From the NCBI GenBank assembly GCA_910577575.1, contig CAJTOG010000044.1, forward strand, positions 1-16,275: 16,275 bases of DNA, read 5' to 3'. The translations under genes were made by a program, and so were the position numbers. The notes below the pieces were generated by a model. It worked only from the letters and a program-made list of their open reading frames with translations. It did not search any database and was not told where the DNA came from. Source of the DNA: an uncultured Ruminococcus sp. (GTDB lineage: Bacteria > Bacillota > Clostridia > Oscillospirales > Ruminococcaceae). Positions within the stretch are counted from its first letter, which is position 1. Each line of letters starts with the position of its first letter. This document shows, one piece after another, positions 1 through 7,524 of this stretch.

Positions 1-1083
1 GCCTTGGGACGAAAAGATGCAGATGATTATTTTTCAAATTCAGTTATATGTTCTGTTCTGATAAGCCTTATTTTTGTCGGTGCAGGAATATTCATTCCTG
101 ATTTGGTACTTGAATTTATGGGAGCTGACAAAAAAATTCTTGAAACAGGACTATCTTATATAAGAACAGTTCTGTTATTTGCCCCATGTTTTATGCTGAA
201 TTATACTTTTACGTCTTTTGTAAAAAATGACAACGCCCCCAATATTGCAATGGCTGCTACTTTATCAAGCAGTATATTCAATATAATTTTTGATTATATA
301 TTTATGTTTCCGCTGAAAATGGGACTTACAGGTGCTGCTCTTGCTACAGGAATATCTCCTGTTATAAGTATGGGAGTTTGCATGTTTCATTATCTCTCAA
401 AAAATAATACAATACGTTTCAGGGTTCAGTTTCCATCTTTTTCAAAGCTGATACGTTCCTGCTCTATGGGAATCGCAGGATTTATAGGAGAAATCTCCAA
501 CGGAATAACAAGCATGGTATTTAATTTCATACTGCTTGACTTAGCGGGCAATACCGCCGTTGCGGCATATGGAATTGTAGCTAATATTTCCCTTGTCGGA
601 ATAGCAGTATTTAACGGAATTTCTCAGGGTTTACAGCCGATGGCAAGTGAAGCGGCAGGTATGGGAAATGAAGAATCCAAAAGAAAAATAATCGGATATT
701 CAATGAAAGTCAGCTTTTTATTGGCAGTAATTCTTGTAGCTGCATCATGGATTTTTACACCGCAAATTGTACATTTATTCAACAGTGAAAATTCTGAAAA
801 AATGGCTGAATATGCAATAACCGGACTAAGACTTTACAGCACGGGCTTTCTTCTTGCATCCTTGAATATTGTAAAATCAGGATTTTTCGGTGCAACAGGA
901 AACACCAAAGGCTGCTGGCTTATATCTGTTTCAAGAGGAATTGTAGCTATTGTATTATTTGCATTCATTTTATCAATGTTATTCGGTATATATGGTGTAT
1001 GGATGGCTTTTCCGGTATCGGAGCTTTTTACACTTATTCTGTCATTTTTATTTACTGAATCAAGTCACAGGAAAGGAGCATGA
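1..1083 (+). CDS. MATE-family multidrug/cation efflux protein, 5' end cut by window edge
   Basis: The reading frame is open from the first base, so the N-terminus (about 80-100 residues by family length of roughly 450) lies outside. The 360 visible residues are almost all hydrophobic helices separated by short loops. They include a motif like F-V-K-N-D-N-A-P-N-I-A-M, which resembles the 'F-x-R-x-D-G-x-P' loop of MepA/NorM-type MATE pumps, followed by a helix pair ending in G-L-T-G-A-A-L-A-T, also typical of the family. MATE proteins export cationic drugs or metabolites using Na+ or H+ gradients at the cytoplasmic membrane. The stop codon overlaps the next gene (ATGA, 1080-1083), a TetR regulator, which suggests that the regulator controls this pump. 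The family call is firm. The substrate cannot be read from the sequence. Confidence 0.9.
   Translation, partial: ALGRKDADDYFSNSVICSVLISLIFVGAGIFIPDLVLEFMGADKKILETGLSYIRTVLLFAPCFMLNYTFTSFVKNDNAPNIAMAATLSSSIFNIIFDYIFMFPLKMGLTGAALATGISPVISMGVCMFHYLSKNNTIRFRVQFPSFSKLIRSCSMGIAGFIGEISNGITSMVFNFILLDLAGNTAVAAYGIVANISLVGIAVFNGISQGLQPMASEAAGMGNEESKRKIIGYSMKVSFLLAVILVAASWIFTPQIVHLFNSENSEKMAEYAITGLRLYSTGFLLASLNIVKSGFFGATGNTKGCWLISVSRGIVAIVLFAFILSMLFGIYGVWMAFPVSELFTLILSFLFTESSHRKGA
1072..1078 (+). promoter_or_regulatory. Ribosome binding site deciding the TetR start
   Basis: AAAGGAG lies 1 base before the ATG at 1080 but 7 bases before the in-frame ATG at 1086. The second is the normal spacing, so translation should start at 1086 and not at the ATG that overlaps the pump's stop codon. 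Confidence 0.7.
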
Positions 1084-1085
1084 AA

Positions 1086-1646
1086 ATGACCAATTTAACA
1101 AAACAGGCTATCAAAAAATCATGTATAAAACTGCTTAATGAACGTCCGTATCATAAGATAACCGTAAAGGATATTGTTGAGGACTGTGGTATAAACCGTA
1201 ATTCATTCTACTATCACTATCAGGATTTGCCATCACTTATCGAAGAAATAATTATAGAAGAAGCCGACAGAATTATTCAGAATTATTCAAGAATTGAAAC
1301 TATAGAAGAGGGACTTAATGCTGCCGTTTCCTTTGCATTGGAAAATAAAAAAGCCGTTCTGCATATTCATAATTCCGCAAGCCGTGAAATATATGAACAA
1401 TATGTATGGCGTGTATGCGAACACATTACAAAAACTTACATAGATACGGCATTTTCTGATTACAATGTTCCTGAATATGACAAGCAGATTATTATTCACT
1501 TTCATAAATGTGAATGTTTCGGACTTATAATCAGCTGGCTTAATAATGGTATGAAAACTGATGTTACACAACTTTTTCATCGTCTTTGCGAAATAAGAAA
1601 AGGTATGACACTGGAAATGTTCAGACGGTGTGAAGAAAAAAATTAG
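1086..1646 (+). CDS. TetR/AcrR-family transcriptional regulator
   Basis: This is a 186-residue one-domain-plus-tail regulator. The N-terminal 50 residues carry the TetR helix-turn-helix: a first helix (TKQAIKKSCIKLL), then I-T-V-K-D-I-V-E-D-C-G-I-N-R-N-S-F-Y-Y-H-Y, where the 'FYYHY-x-D' recognition helix end is diagnostic. The rest is a helical ligand/dimer domain resembling the short C-terminal domain of DhaS-like TetR proteins. It follows the MATE pump with a coupled stop/start and is closed by a terminator, so the simplest role is ligand-relieved repression of its own operon. It could also act on the export operon that starts 90 bases downstream, where a dyad sits at the predicted transcription start. 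The ATG at 1080 is an alternative start that would add two residues, but its ribosome site spacing is poor. Confidence 0.88.
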   Translation: MTNLTKQAIKKSCIKLLNERPYHKITVKDIVEDCGINRNSFYYHYQDLPSLIEEIIIEEADRIIQNYSRIETIEEGLNAAVSFALENKKAVLHIHNSASREIYEQYVWRVCEHITKTYIDTAFSDYNVPEYDKQIIIHFHKCECFGLIISWLNNGMKTDVTQLFHRLCEIRKGMTLEMFRRCEEKN

Positions 1647-1674
1647 ACAAAATTCAATTTATGCCCAGATTTTT

Positions 1675-1707
1675 AACAGACAGGTTTTCCTGTCTGTTTT
1701 CTTTTTT
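1675..1707 (+). terminator. Rho-independent terminator of the MATE-tetR unit
   Basis: A perfect 10-bp stem (1675-1684 with 1689-1698, arms AACAGACAGG / CCTGTCTGTT) has a TTTT loop and is followed by a T-rich tract through 1707. It starts 29 bases after the tetR stop codon. Confidence 0.9.
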
Positions 1708-1722
1708 CGATAAGTATGATAT

Positions 1723-1728
1723 TATAAT
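1723..1728 (+). promoter_or_regulatory. Probable -10 element (TATAAT) of the DUF308-MMPL operon
   Basis: A perfect TATAAT lies between the terminator and the next gene. The region 17 bases upstream is only a T-rich stretch that overlaps the terminator tail, so the -35 is weak or activator-dependent. The predicted start of transcription is about 1734-1736, right at the foot of the hairpin at 1733-1793. Confidence 0.5.
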
Positions 1729-1732
1729 ATTA

Positions 1733-1793
1733 CGGGAAAAACAACGGCTGATTCTCCGGAGTAGCTGACCGGAATATTCAGCCTGATTTCCCG
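1733..1793 (+). promoter_or_regulatory. Nested hairpin leader, possible cis-acting RNA or operator
   Basis: Three helices nest here. CGGGAAA (1733-1739) pairs with TTTCCCG (1787-1793). GGCTGA (1746-1751) pairs with TCAGCC (1778-1783). TCCGG (1755-1759) pairs with CCGGA (1769-1773) around a 9-base loop. Internal loops are uneven (6/3 and 3/4 bases), which fits RNA better than a protein-binding palindrome. TTCTCC at 1752-1757 is also complementary to GGAGAA at 1809-1814, inside the ribosome binding site of the next gene, so an alternative fold could hide that site. I do not recognise a known riboswitch class, and no U-run follows the hairpin. Confidence 0.5.
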
Positions 1794-1817
1794 ACCAATA
1801 AGGAAAGAGGAGAAAAT

Positions 1818-2399
1818 ATGATGTCGGAAAATTATACAAAAACCGCTAAAACTGGTTATATTGCTCTATCCGTAATACTAAGCATATTCGGAATAATTCT
1901 TATTTCAGTACCCGATTTTTCAATGACTCTGGCTGTAAGGATATGCGGAGGAATAATGACTGCATTCGGTGGATTCAAATTAATTGGATACTTTTCAAAG
2001 GATTTATTTCGTCTTGCCTTTCAGTATGACCTTGCATTCGGTATACTGCTTATGAGTATCGGTGCATTAATGCTTATACGTCCGAAAGGAATAATAAATA
2101 TTGCCGGTGTTATGATTGGCTTGTATATTCTTGCGGACGGACTCATGAAAATACAGATTTCTATTGATTCAAAGCGTTTCGGCATACGTTCATGGTATCT
2201 GATTATGATTATGGCTGTCCTCGCCTGTACAGCGGGACTGGTACTTCTTTTCAAACCGTCGGACGGTGCAAGAATCATTGTTATTCTTATAGGAATTTCA
2301 CTGTTTTTGGAAGGTGCTCTTAATATGCTTACAGTACTTGTTGCGGTAAAACTTAAGAATAAGAATATAATAGATGTAAAAATATCTGATAATGACTGA
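1818..2399 (+). CDS. DUF308/HdeD-like six-helix membrane protein
   Basis: This 193-residue protein shows six hydrophobic segments in three pairs (about 15-32, 35-55, 70-90, 94-115, 131-150, 153-178). Glycine- and leucine-rich repeats of the form 'G-I-L-L-M-S-I-G-A-L-M-L-I-x-P' recur, as in the DUF308/HdeD family. HdeD in enteric bacteria is linked to acid resistance, but in Gram-positive bacteria the family has no settled role, so I give no function beyond an integral membrane partner. The site GAGGAG (1807-1812) lies 5 bases before the ATG at 1818 and 8 before the ATG at 1821, so either methionine could be used. It is the first gene of the operon with the MMPL transporter, whose ATG is 13 bases after this stop, and it may assist that transporter. 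Confidence 0.8.
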   Translation: MMSENYTKTAKTGYIALSVILSIFGIILISVPDFSMTLAVRICGGIMTAFGGFKLIGYFSKDLFRLAFQYDLAFGILLMSIGALMLIRPKGIINIAGVMIGLYILADGLMKIQISIDSKRFGIRSWYLIMIMAVLACTAGLVLLFKPSDGARIIVILIGISLFLEGALNMLTVLVAVKLKNKNIIDVKISDND

Positions 2400-2400
2400 A

Positions 2401-2407
2401 AGAAGGG
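2401..2407 (+). promoter_or_regulatory. Ribosome binding site deciding the MMPL start
   Basis: AGAAGGG sits 5 bases before the ATG at 2413. The in-frame ATG at 2392 lies inside the previous gene with no such site, and it would add seven charged residues before the usual short cytoplasmic lead-in (MKFSNAVVKHR) of MMPL proteins. Confidence 0.65.
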
Positions 2408-2412
2408 TTGAT

Positions 2413-4518
2413 ATGAAATTTTCAAATGCGGTTGTCAAACACCGTGCACTGATTCTGATTATGGCTGTAATACTTATGGTTCCTGCTGTAATCGGAATGA
2501 CAAACACAAGAATCAATTATGATATGCTGGATTATCTTCCGTCCGATATGGACACGGTTAAAGGACAAAATGAATTGCTTAGCGATTTCGGTAAAGGTGC
2601 ATTTTCTTTTCTTGTAATCGAAGATATGTCAGAAAAAGATGTGTCTGAACTGAAATTCAAAATTGAACAGGTAGAACACGTTGAAACAGCTTTATGGTAT
2701 GATTCGATTTTTGATTTATCTGTACCTATGGAAATACTTCCTGATGAAATATACAGTGCATTCAATTCAGAAAATTCCACTATGATAGCAGTATTTTTTG
2801 ATACTTCAACTTCTGATGACGCTACAATGGACGCTATCCGTGAAATAAGAAAACTTGCTGATAAACAATGCTTTGTTTCAGGAATGTCAGCAATGGTTAC
2901 AGATATGAAAGACCTCTGCGAACGTGAAGAACCTATATACGTTGCAATAGCTGTTGTGCTTTCAACAGTCGCAATGCTTCTGCTGCTTGACAACTGGCTT
3001 ATACCTTTTGTATTCCTTACAAGTATAGGCATGATGATTCTTCTGAATCTTGGCACAAATATAGTTTTTGGTGAAATTTCATACATCACCAAGGCACTGT
3101 CCGCCGTTTTACAGCTTGCTGTTACTATGGACTATTCTATTTTCCTTTGGCACAGTTATCATGAACAACTTAATAAATCTCAAAGCAAAGAAACAGCCAT
3201 GGCAATTGCAATACATGAAACACTTGCAAGCGTTATAGGAAGCTCTGTTACAACAGTAGCCGGATTTATAGCACTTTGCTTCATGTCATTCACTCTCGGC
3301 AAGGATTTGGGTATCGTTATGGCAAAGGGTGTTATACTTGGTGTAATCGGATGCGTTACCGTACTTCCTTCACTTATACTTGTATTTGATAAGGTACTTA
3401 CCAAAACCCAGCATAAATCACTTATTCCTGATATGAATAAACTATCAGGCGTAATTATAAAAATTTTCCCCATAAGTCTTGTTATCTTTGCGATTGCTGT
3501 CGCTCCTGCATATTACGGATATTATAAAACAGATAAAGAAGTTTACTATAATATCGGTGAAAGCCTGCCGGAAGATATGGCATTTGTAATTGCCAACAGC
3601 AAACTTTCTGAAAACTTCAATATCGCTTCAACTCATATGATTCTTACAGACAGCAATACCTCTCCAAAGGCTGTACGCTCCATGATTGATGAAATGGAAC
3701 AGGTTAACGGAGTAAAATATGTTCTTGGGCTTGAATCAGTTGTAGGTTCTCTTGTTCCGGAGGAAATTATCCCTGAATCAGTAACTGAAATTCTTAAAAG
3801 CGATAAATGGGAATTACTGTTAATTAATTCAGAATACGGCGTTGCGACTGATGAAGTAAATGCACAGCTTGACAGTCTGAATAAAATTCTGAAATCATAT
3901 GACAATAACGGACTTCTTATCGGTGAAGCACCATGTACCAAAGATATGATAGAAACAACCGCACATGATTTCAAAGTGGTAAATGCTGTTTCAATTCTTG
4001 CAATTTTCTTTATTATCATGCTTGTTGAACGTAGTCTGTCACTTCCATGTATTCTGATTGCAGTTATAGAACTTGCAATATTCATAAATCTCGGACTTCC
4101 TCACTACATGGGTCAATCTCTTCCATTTATTGCACCTATCTGTATAAGTACAATTCAACTTGGTGCAACAGTCGACTATGCAATACTCATGACAACAAGA
4201 TACAAGTCAGAACGTATGTCCGGACTTAATAAAAAAGATGCAGTCCATACAGCGTTATCTGCTTCAATACCGTCAATTCTCGTAAGCGGTATGGGATTGT
4301 TTGCGGCAACTTTCGGTGTTGCAGTTTATTCGGATATTGATATGATAAGCTCAATGTGTATGCTCATGGCAAGAGGTGCAGTAATAAGCATGATTCTCGT
4401 TACAGTTATGCTCCCTGCATGGCTTATGCTCTGCGATAAATTTATATGTGCAACTACAATAGGAATGAAAAAAAATAAATATCATCATAAATTCAAGGAG
4501 GCATTTTCTCATGAATAA
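2413..4518 (+). CDS. MMPL-family (RND superfamily) transporter
   Basis: The protein has 701 residues and the classic duplicated RND plan. TM1 (about 11-29) is followed by an outside domain (30-172) and TM2-6 (about 174-327). Then comes TM7 (about 350-370), a second outside domain (371-525) and TM8-12 up to about 680. The central helix of each half carries the proton-relay Asp-Tyr pair known from MmpL3: D240-Y241 in T-M-D-Y-S-I-F-L and D588-Y589 in A-T-V-D-Y-A-I-L-M. Both halves therefore look active. MMPL proteins move lipids, siderophores, peptides or drugs outward using the proton gradient. The cargo here is unknown. It overlaps the next gene by 8 bases, so it is very likely translated together with the secreted heptad-repeat protein. 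B. subtilis YdfJ is a similar type. Confidence 0.93.
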   Translation: MKFSNAVVKHRALILIMAVILMVPAVIGMTNTRINYDMLDYLPSDMDTVKGQNELLSDFGKGAFSFLVIEDMSEKDVSELKFKIEQVEHVETALWYDSIFDLSVPMEILPDEIYSAFNSENSTMIAVFFDTSTSDDATMDAIREIRKLADKQCFVSGMSAMVTDMKDLCEREEPIYVAIAVVLSTVAMLLLLDNWLIPFVFLTSIGMMILLNLGTNIVFGEISYITKALSAVLQLAVTMDYSIFLWHSYHEQLNKSQSKETAMAIAIHETLASVIGSSVTTVAGFIALCFMSFTLGKDLGIVMAKGVILGVIGCVTVLPSLILVFDKVLTKTQHKSLIPDMNKLSGVIIKIFPISLVIFAIAVAPAYYGYYKTDKEVYYNIGESLPEDMAFVIANSKLSENFNIASTHMILTDSNTSPKAVRSMIDEMEQVNGVKYVLGLESVVGSLVPEEIIPESVTEILKSDKWELLLINSEYGVATDEVNAQLDSLNKILKSYDNNGLLIGEAPCTKDMIETTAHDFKVVNAVSILAIFFIIMLVERSLSLPCILIAVIELAIFINLGLPHYMGQSLPFIAPICISTIQLGATVDYAILMTTRYKSERMSGLNKKDAVHTALSASIPSILVSGMGLFAATFGVAVYSDIDMISSMCMLMARGAVISMILVTVMLPAWLMLCDKFICATTIGMKKNKYHHKFKEAFSHE
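4495..4501 (+). promoter_or_regulatory. Ribosome binding site of the heptad-repeat protein
   Basis: AAGGAGG lies inside the end of the MMPL gene, 9 bases before the ATG at 4511. It confirms that the two genes overlap and that this ATG is the start. Confidence 0.8.
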
Positions 4519-6595
4519 TACAGCCAAAAAGGTTATTTCAATTATATTATGTGCATCAATGATTACAGGTACTGTCGGATACACCACATATTCAGCCGTG
4601 AGTGCAAATCAGGAAACAAAATCTGCTTCATCTGACAATAATTCTGAAAAACCTTCAGAAAAGAAAAATTATATTACTGAAAAGAACGAAACTGTATATG
4701 TTTTAGCAAATGCGGACGGAAGTATAAATAAAGTTATTGTAAGTGACTGGTTGAAAAATTCCGCAGGTTCTGACAGCATTTCAGATATTTCAGACCTTAA
4801 GAATATTCAAAATGTAAAAGGTGATGAAACATTTACAGTAAACAATGATGAACTTGTCTGGCAGTCAGACGGAGAAGATATTTACTATCAGGGTGTTTCT
4901 GAACAAAATTTGCCTGTAGGCATCAAAATAACTTATACGCTCAACGGCAGAACAGTCTCTCCTGATGAAATGTCAGGACAAAGCGGTAAGGCAGTAATCA
5001 GATTCGACTATACAAATACTGCATACGAAACCGTAAAAATTGACGGAAAACAAGAAAAAATATTTGTACCGTTTGCAATGATGACCGGAATGATTTTGGA
5101 TAACGGAATTTTCCATAATATAGAAGTAACCAACGGAAAACTTATCAATGACGGTAATCGTACAATTGTTGCCGGAATGGCGTTTCCTGAATTAAAGAAC
5201 AGTCTTGATATTAACAAAAAAACTCTTGAAATTCCTGATTTTATTGAAATTACAGCAGATGTAACCAACTTTGAAATGGGTATGACTGCAACAATAGCCA
5301 CAAATGAAATTTTCAGCAATCTTGATACGGATAAAATTGACGCTGAAAACCTGAATGATTCACTTACACAGATGAGCAGTGCAATGACTCAGCTTATGAA
5401 CGGTTCTGATAAGCTGTATGATGGACTTTGCGAACTGCTTGAAAAATCCGGCGAACTTGCAGACGGTGTAAATAGGCTTGCAAGCGGTGCAAAATCCCTT
5501 TCTGACGGTTCAAAGTCACTCGTGGATGGTGCATCATCCCTTGACAGCGGTACGGATAAAATTCAGTCGGGTGCAAAACAGCTCAATGATGGATTACAGA
5601 CGCTTGTTAAAAACAATGATTCTCTTAACGGCGGTGCAAAGCAGGTTTTTGATTCCCTCTTAAATATGGCAAATACCCAGATACAATCTTCCGGTCTTTC
5701 AGTACCGTCTCTTACAACTGAAAATTATGCGGAAATTCTTAATCAAACAATTGCTTCCATTGATGAAACAAATGTTTATAATCAGGCACTTGCACAGGTT
5801 ACTGATGCTGTAAATGCACAGAAGGATTATATTCATTCACAGGTTGAAAACACTGTCAAGGAACAGGTAAAAGCTCAAATATCTGCTGTTGTTGTTCAGC
5901 AGATGAAAGATAAGGGAATAACTGATGAAATGATGCAGAATGATGAAGTGAAGAAACAGATTTCTGTACTTACTGAAAACAATGTACAGGCAAAGATGCA
6001 GTCTGAAGAAATACAGACAACTATTGATGAACAGACAGAATTACAGATACAGAAAGCAATATCTGAAAATATGGCATCAGAAGAAGTTCAGGAAAAGCTT
6101 GCAGCAGCCAATGAAGGGGTGCAATCACTGATTAATCTTAAATCACAGCTCGACAGCTATAATACATTCTATATCGGACTTCTAAGTTATACTGACGGTG
6201 TTTCACAGGTTGCAGACGGTGCGGGAACTCTTGCATCAGGAGCTGATTCTCTCAAATCCGGTACTGCTTCCCTTAAATCAGGAGCATCACAGCTCAATTC
6301 AGGTTCAACAGAATTATACAATGGCATCAAAAAAATGCAGAACAGTACTCCCGCACTTATTGATGGTATAAAACAGCTTCGTGATGGTTCAAAACAACTT
6401 TCAGATGGTCTGGAAGAATTTAATGAACAGGCAATACAGAAACTTGTAAATGCTGCTGACGGTGATTTATCAGGTATAACAGAAAGACTTCGTGCAGTCA
6501 AATCAGTATCACAAAATTATAAAGCATTCTCCGGAATAAATGATGGCATGAACGGTCAGGTCAAATTTTTCTTCCGCACAGACGGTATCCAATAA
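4511..6595 (+). CDS. Secreted YhgE/Pip-like protein with L-x-x-G heptad repeats
   Basis: The protein has 694 residues. Residues 1-32 look like a signal peptide: lysines at 6-7, a hydrophobic core at about 8-24 and a possible cut after V-S-A at 30-32. A Ser/Lys/Asn-rich linker follows to about 55, then a probable beta-rich domain (about 56-270). The first heptad block has glycines exactly seven apart at 298, 305, 319, 326, 333, 340, 347, 354, 361 and 375. The second has them at 563, 570, 577, 584, 591, 598, 605, 619, 626 and 633. Between the blocks is a Gln/Glu-rich stretch (about 400-540) likely to form coiled coil. This L-x-x-G pattern is that of YhgE/Pip-type proteins, but those normally end in several membrane helices, and this one ends in a short soluble tail (N-G-Q-V-K-F-F-F-R-T-D-G-I-Q). 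If the signal is not cut, it would be tethered by one N-terminal helix. The 8-base overlap with the MMPL gene suggests that the two act together outside the membrane. Confidence 0.82.
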   Translation: MNNTAKKVISIILCASMITGTVGYTTYSAVSANQETKSASSDNNSEKPSEKKNYITEKNETVYVLANADGSINKVIVSDWLKNSAGSDSISDISDLKNIQNVKGDETFTVNNDELVWQSDGEDIYYQGVSEQNLPVGIKITYTLNGRTVSPDEMSGQSGKAVIRFDYTNTAYETVKIDGKQEKIFVPFAMMTGMILDNGIFHNIEVTNGKLINDGNRTIVAGMAFPELKNSLDINKKTLEIPDFIEITADVTNFEMGMTATIATNEIFSNLDTDKIDAENLNDSLTQMSSAMTQLMNGSDKLYDGLCELLEKSGELADGVNRLASGAKSLSDGSKSLVDGASSLDSGTDKIQSGAKQLNDGLQTLVKNNDSLNGGAKQVFDSLLNMANTQIQSSGLSVPSLTTENYAEILNQTIASIDETNVYNQALAQVTDAVNAQKDYIHSQVENTVKEQVKAQISAVVVQQMKDKGITDEMMQNDEVKKQISVLTENNVQAKMQSEEIQTTIDEQTELQIQKAISENMASEEVQEKLAAANEGVQSLINLKSQLDSYNTFYIGLLSYTDGVSQVADGAGTLASGADSLKSGTASLKSGASQLNSGSTELYNGIKKMQNSTPALIDGIKQLRDGSKQLSDGLEEFNEQAIQKLVNAADGDLSGITERLRAVKSVSQNYKAFSGINDGMNGQVKFFFRTDGIQ

Positions 6596-6601
6596 AACAA
6601 T

Positions 6602-6637
6602 AAAAAAAGCTGTACTTTTGTTAGTACAGCTTTTTTA
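6602..6637. terminator. Bidirectional terminator between convergent genes
   Basis: A 14-bp stem (6603-6616 with 6623-6636, core AGCTGTACT / AGTACAGCT) has a 6-base loop. It has an A-run on the left and a T-run on the right, so it can stop the export operon on the plus strand and the araC-type gene on the minus strand. Confidence 0.9.
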
Positions 6638-6651
6638 TTATAAATATTAAA

Positions 6652-7524
6652 TTATTTTTTTCTGACAGCAACCCAAATATAACTTCTGTAATTATCAGAT
6701 GTTGTATCACCATCAGGATAATCTTCAATATCCATTTCACAAGTTGGTTCATAGTCGGATGCAGGGAAAAATTCAGTAACAATTCTGTTCCACATTTCCT
6801 GAATAGCTGTCGGCATTGCACCTGTACACTCAAATACCGCCCATGTTCCTGCTGGAATTTCATTAATACGATAACCCTTCGGAACAATACAGTCATCAGC
6901 ACACTTAGCTGCGATTGAATATTCAAAAGTACTGCTGTCGTTTTTTGAATCCCCATAACAGATACCAATAAGATTTTTTTCTCCCTCTGCCAGTGATTCA
7001 ACAAGAGTCTGAACAGTTCCGTCTGCTTTTGCCCTGTCCCAGAAATCAAATATTTCATATTTGTTTTCATCAGTTATAATCTTATGAACCTCAACTTTTT
7101 CAAGAACCTTAAAAGCCTCTTTTTCAATAATTCTGTAATTCATAGCCTTTCCGCCTTTCAATGATATAGATATGTGCAAGGGGGAGAAGGATTTTATAGG
7201 CATATTTCCTTTTTTAACAGCGTTCGGAGTTATCCCATGAAATCGTGTAAAAGCTCTGGAAAATCCCTCCGGAGTATCATAACCGTATTTCAGAGCAATA
7301 TCAATTACTTTGCTGTCAGTAGAAATCAACTCGCTGCCGGCAAGTGCAAGTCTTCGGTTACGAATATATTCACCAGGAGTCAATCCACAGATTATAGTGA
7401 AAATACGCTGAAAGTAAAATACTGAAACATTCATCTGAGCTGCAATTTTTTTATAATCTGCCGGTTCTGTGATATATTCCTCCATGTAGTCAATAGTACG
7501 CTGTAAACCTTTAATCCAGTCCAT
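6652..7524 (-). CDS. AraC-family regulator with GyrI-like ligand-binding domain
   Basis: The protein has 290 residues. The N-terminal 105 residues hold two AraC helix-turn-helices: the first around Y-K-K-I-A-A-Q-M-N-V-S-V-F-Y-F-Q-R-I-F, the second around V-I-D-I-A-L-K-Y-G-Y-D-T-P-E-G-F-S-R-A-F, closing with F-H-G-I-T-P. From about residue 127 (M-N-Y-R-I-I-E-K) to the end lies a GyrI-like/AraC effector domain, with the typical late segment I-P-A-G-T-W-A-V-F-E-C-T-G. Such proteins (Rob, SoxS-plus-GyrI types, BmrR-like ligand domains) sense bulky cations or drugs and activate efflux genes. GGAGGG about 7 bases before the ATG supports the start. It is convergent with the export operon and stands alone, so its target is not shown by position. 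Its own gene or a nearby pump is plausible. Confidence 0.9.
   Translation of the reverse strand: MDWIKGLQRTIDYMEEYITEPADYKKIAAQMNVSVFYFQRIFTIICGLTPGEYIRNRRLALAGSELISTDSKVIDIALKYGYDTPEGFSRAFTRFHGITPNAVKKGNMPIKSFSPLHISISLKGGKAMNYRIIEKEAFKVLEKVEVHKIITDENKYEIFDFWDRAKADGTVQTLVESLAEGEKNLIGICYGDSKNDSSTFEYSIAAKCADDCIVPKGYRINEIPAGTWAVFECTGAMPTAIQEMWNRIVTEFFPASDYEPTCEMDIEDYPDGDTTSDNYRSYIWVAVRKK

Noticed and set aside
1733..1793. Assignment of the leader to a known riboswitch such as a guanidine class found near efflux genes
   Set aside because: I could not match the conserved nucleotides of any class I know, so it is reported only as a structured leader.
2532..3092. 186-codon open frame on the minus strand inside the MMPL gene
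   Set aside because: It mirrors the codons of a well-supported gene, is rich in Ser/Ile as shadow frames are, and has no family resemblance.
5402..6410. DNA-level tandem repeat or repeat-expansion locus in the heptad gene
   Set aside because: Only the amino-acid pattern repeats. The codons differ between heptads, so this is protein-level periodicity and not a recent DNA duplication.
4511..6595. Phage tape-measure or chemoreceptor protein as an alternative for the heptad gene
   Set aside because: There are no phage neighbours and no cytoplasmic signalling hairpin. The signal peptide plus strict L-x-x-G heptads fits YhgE-type repeats better.
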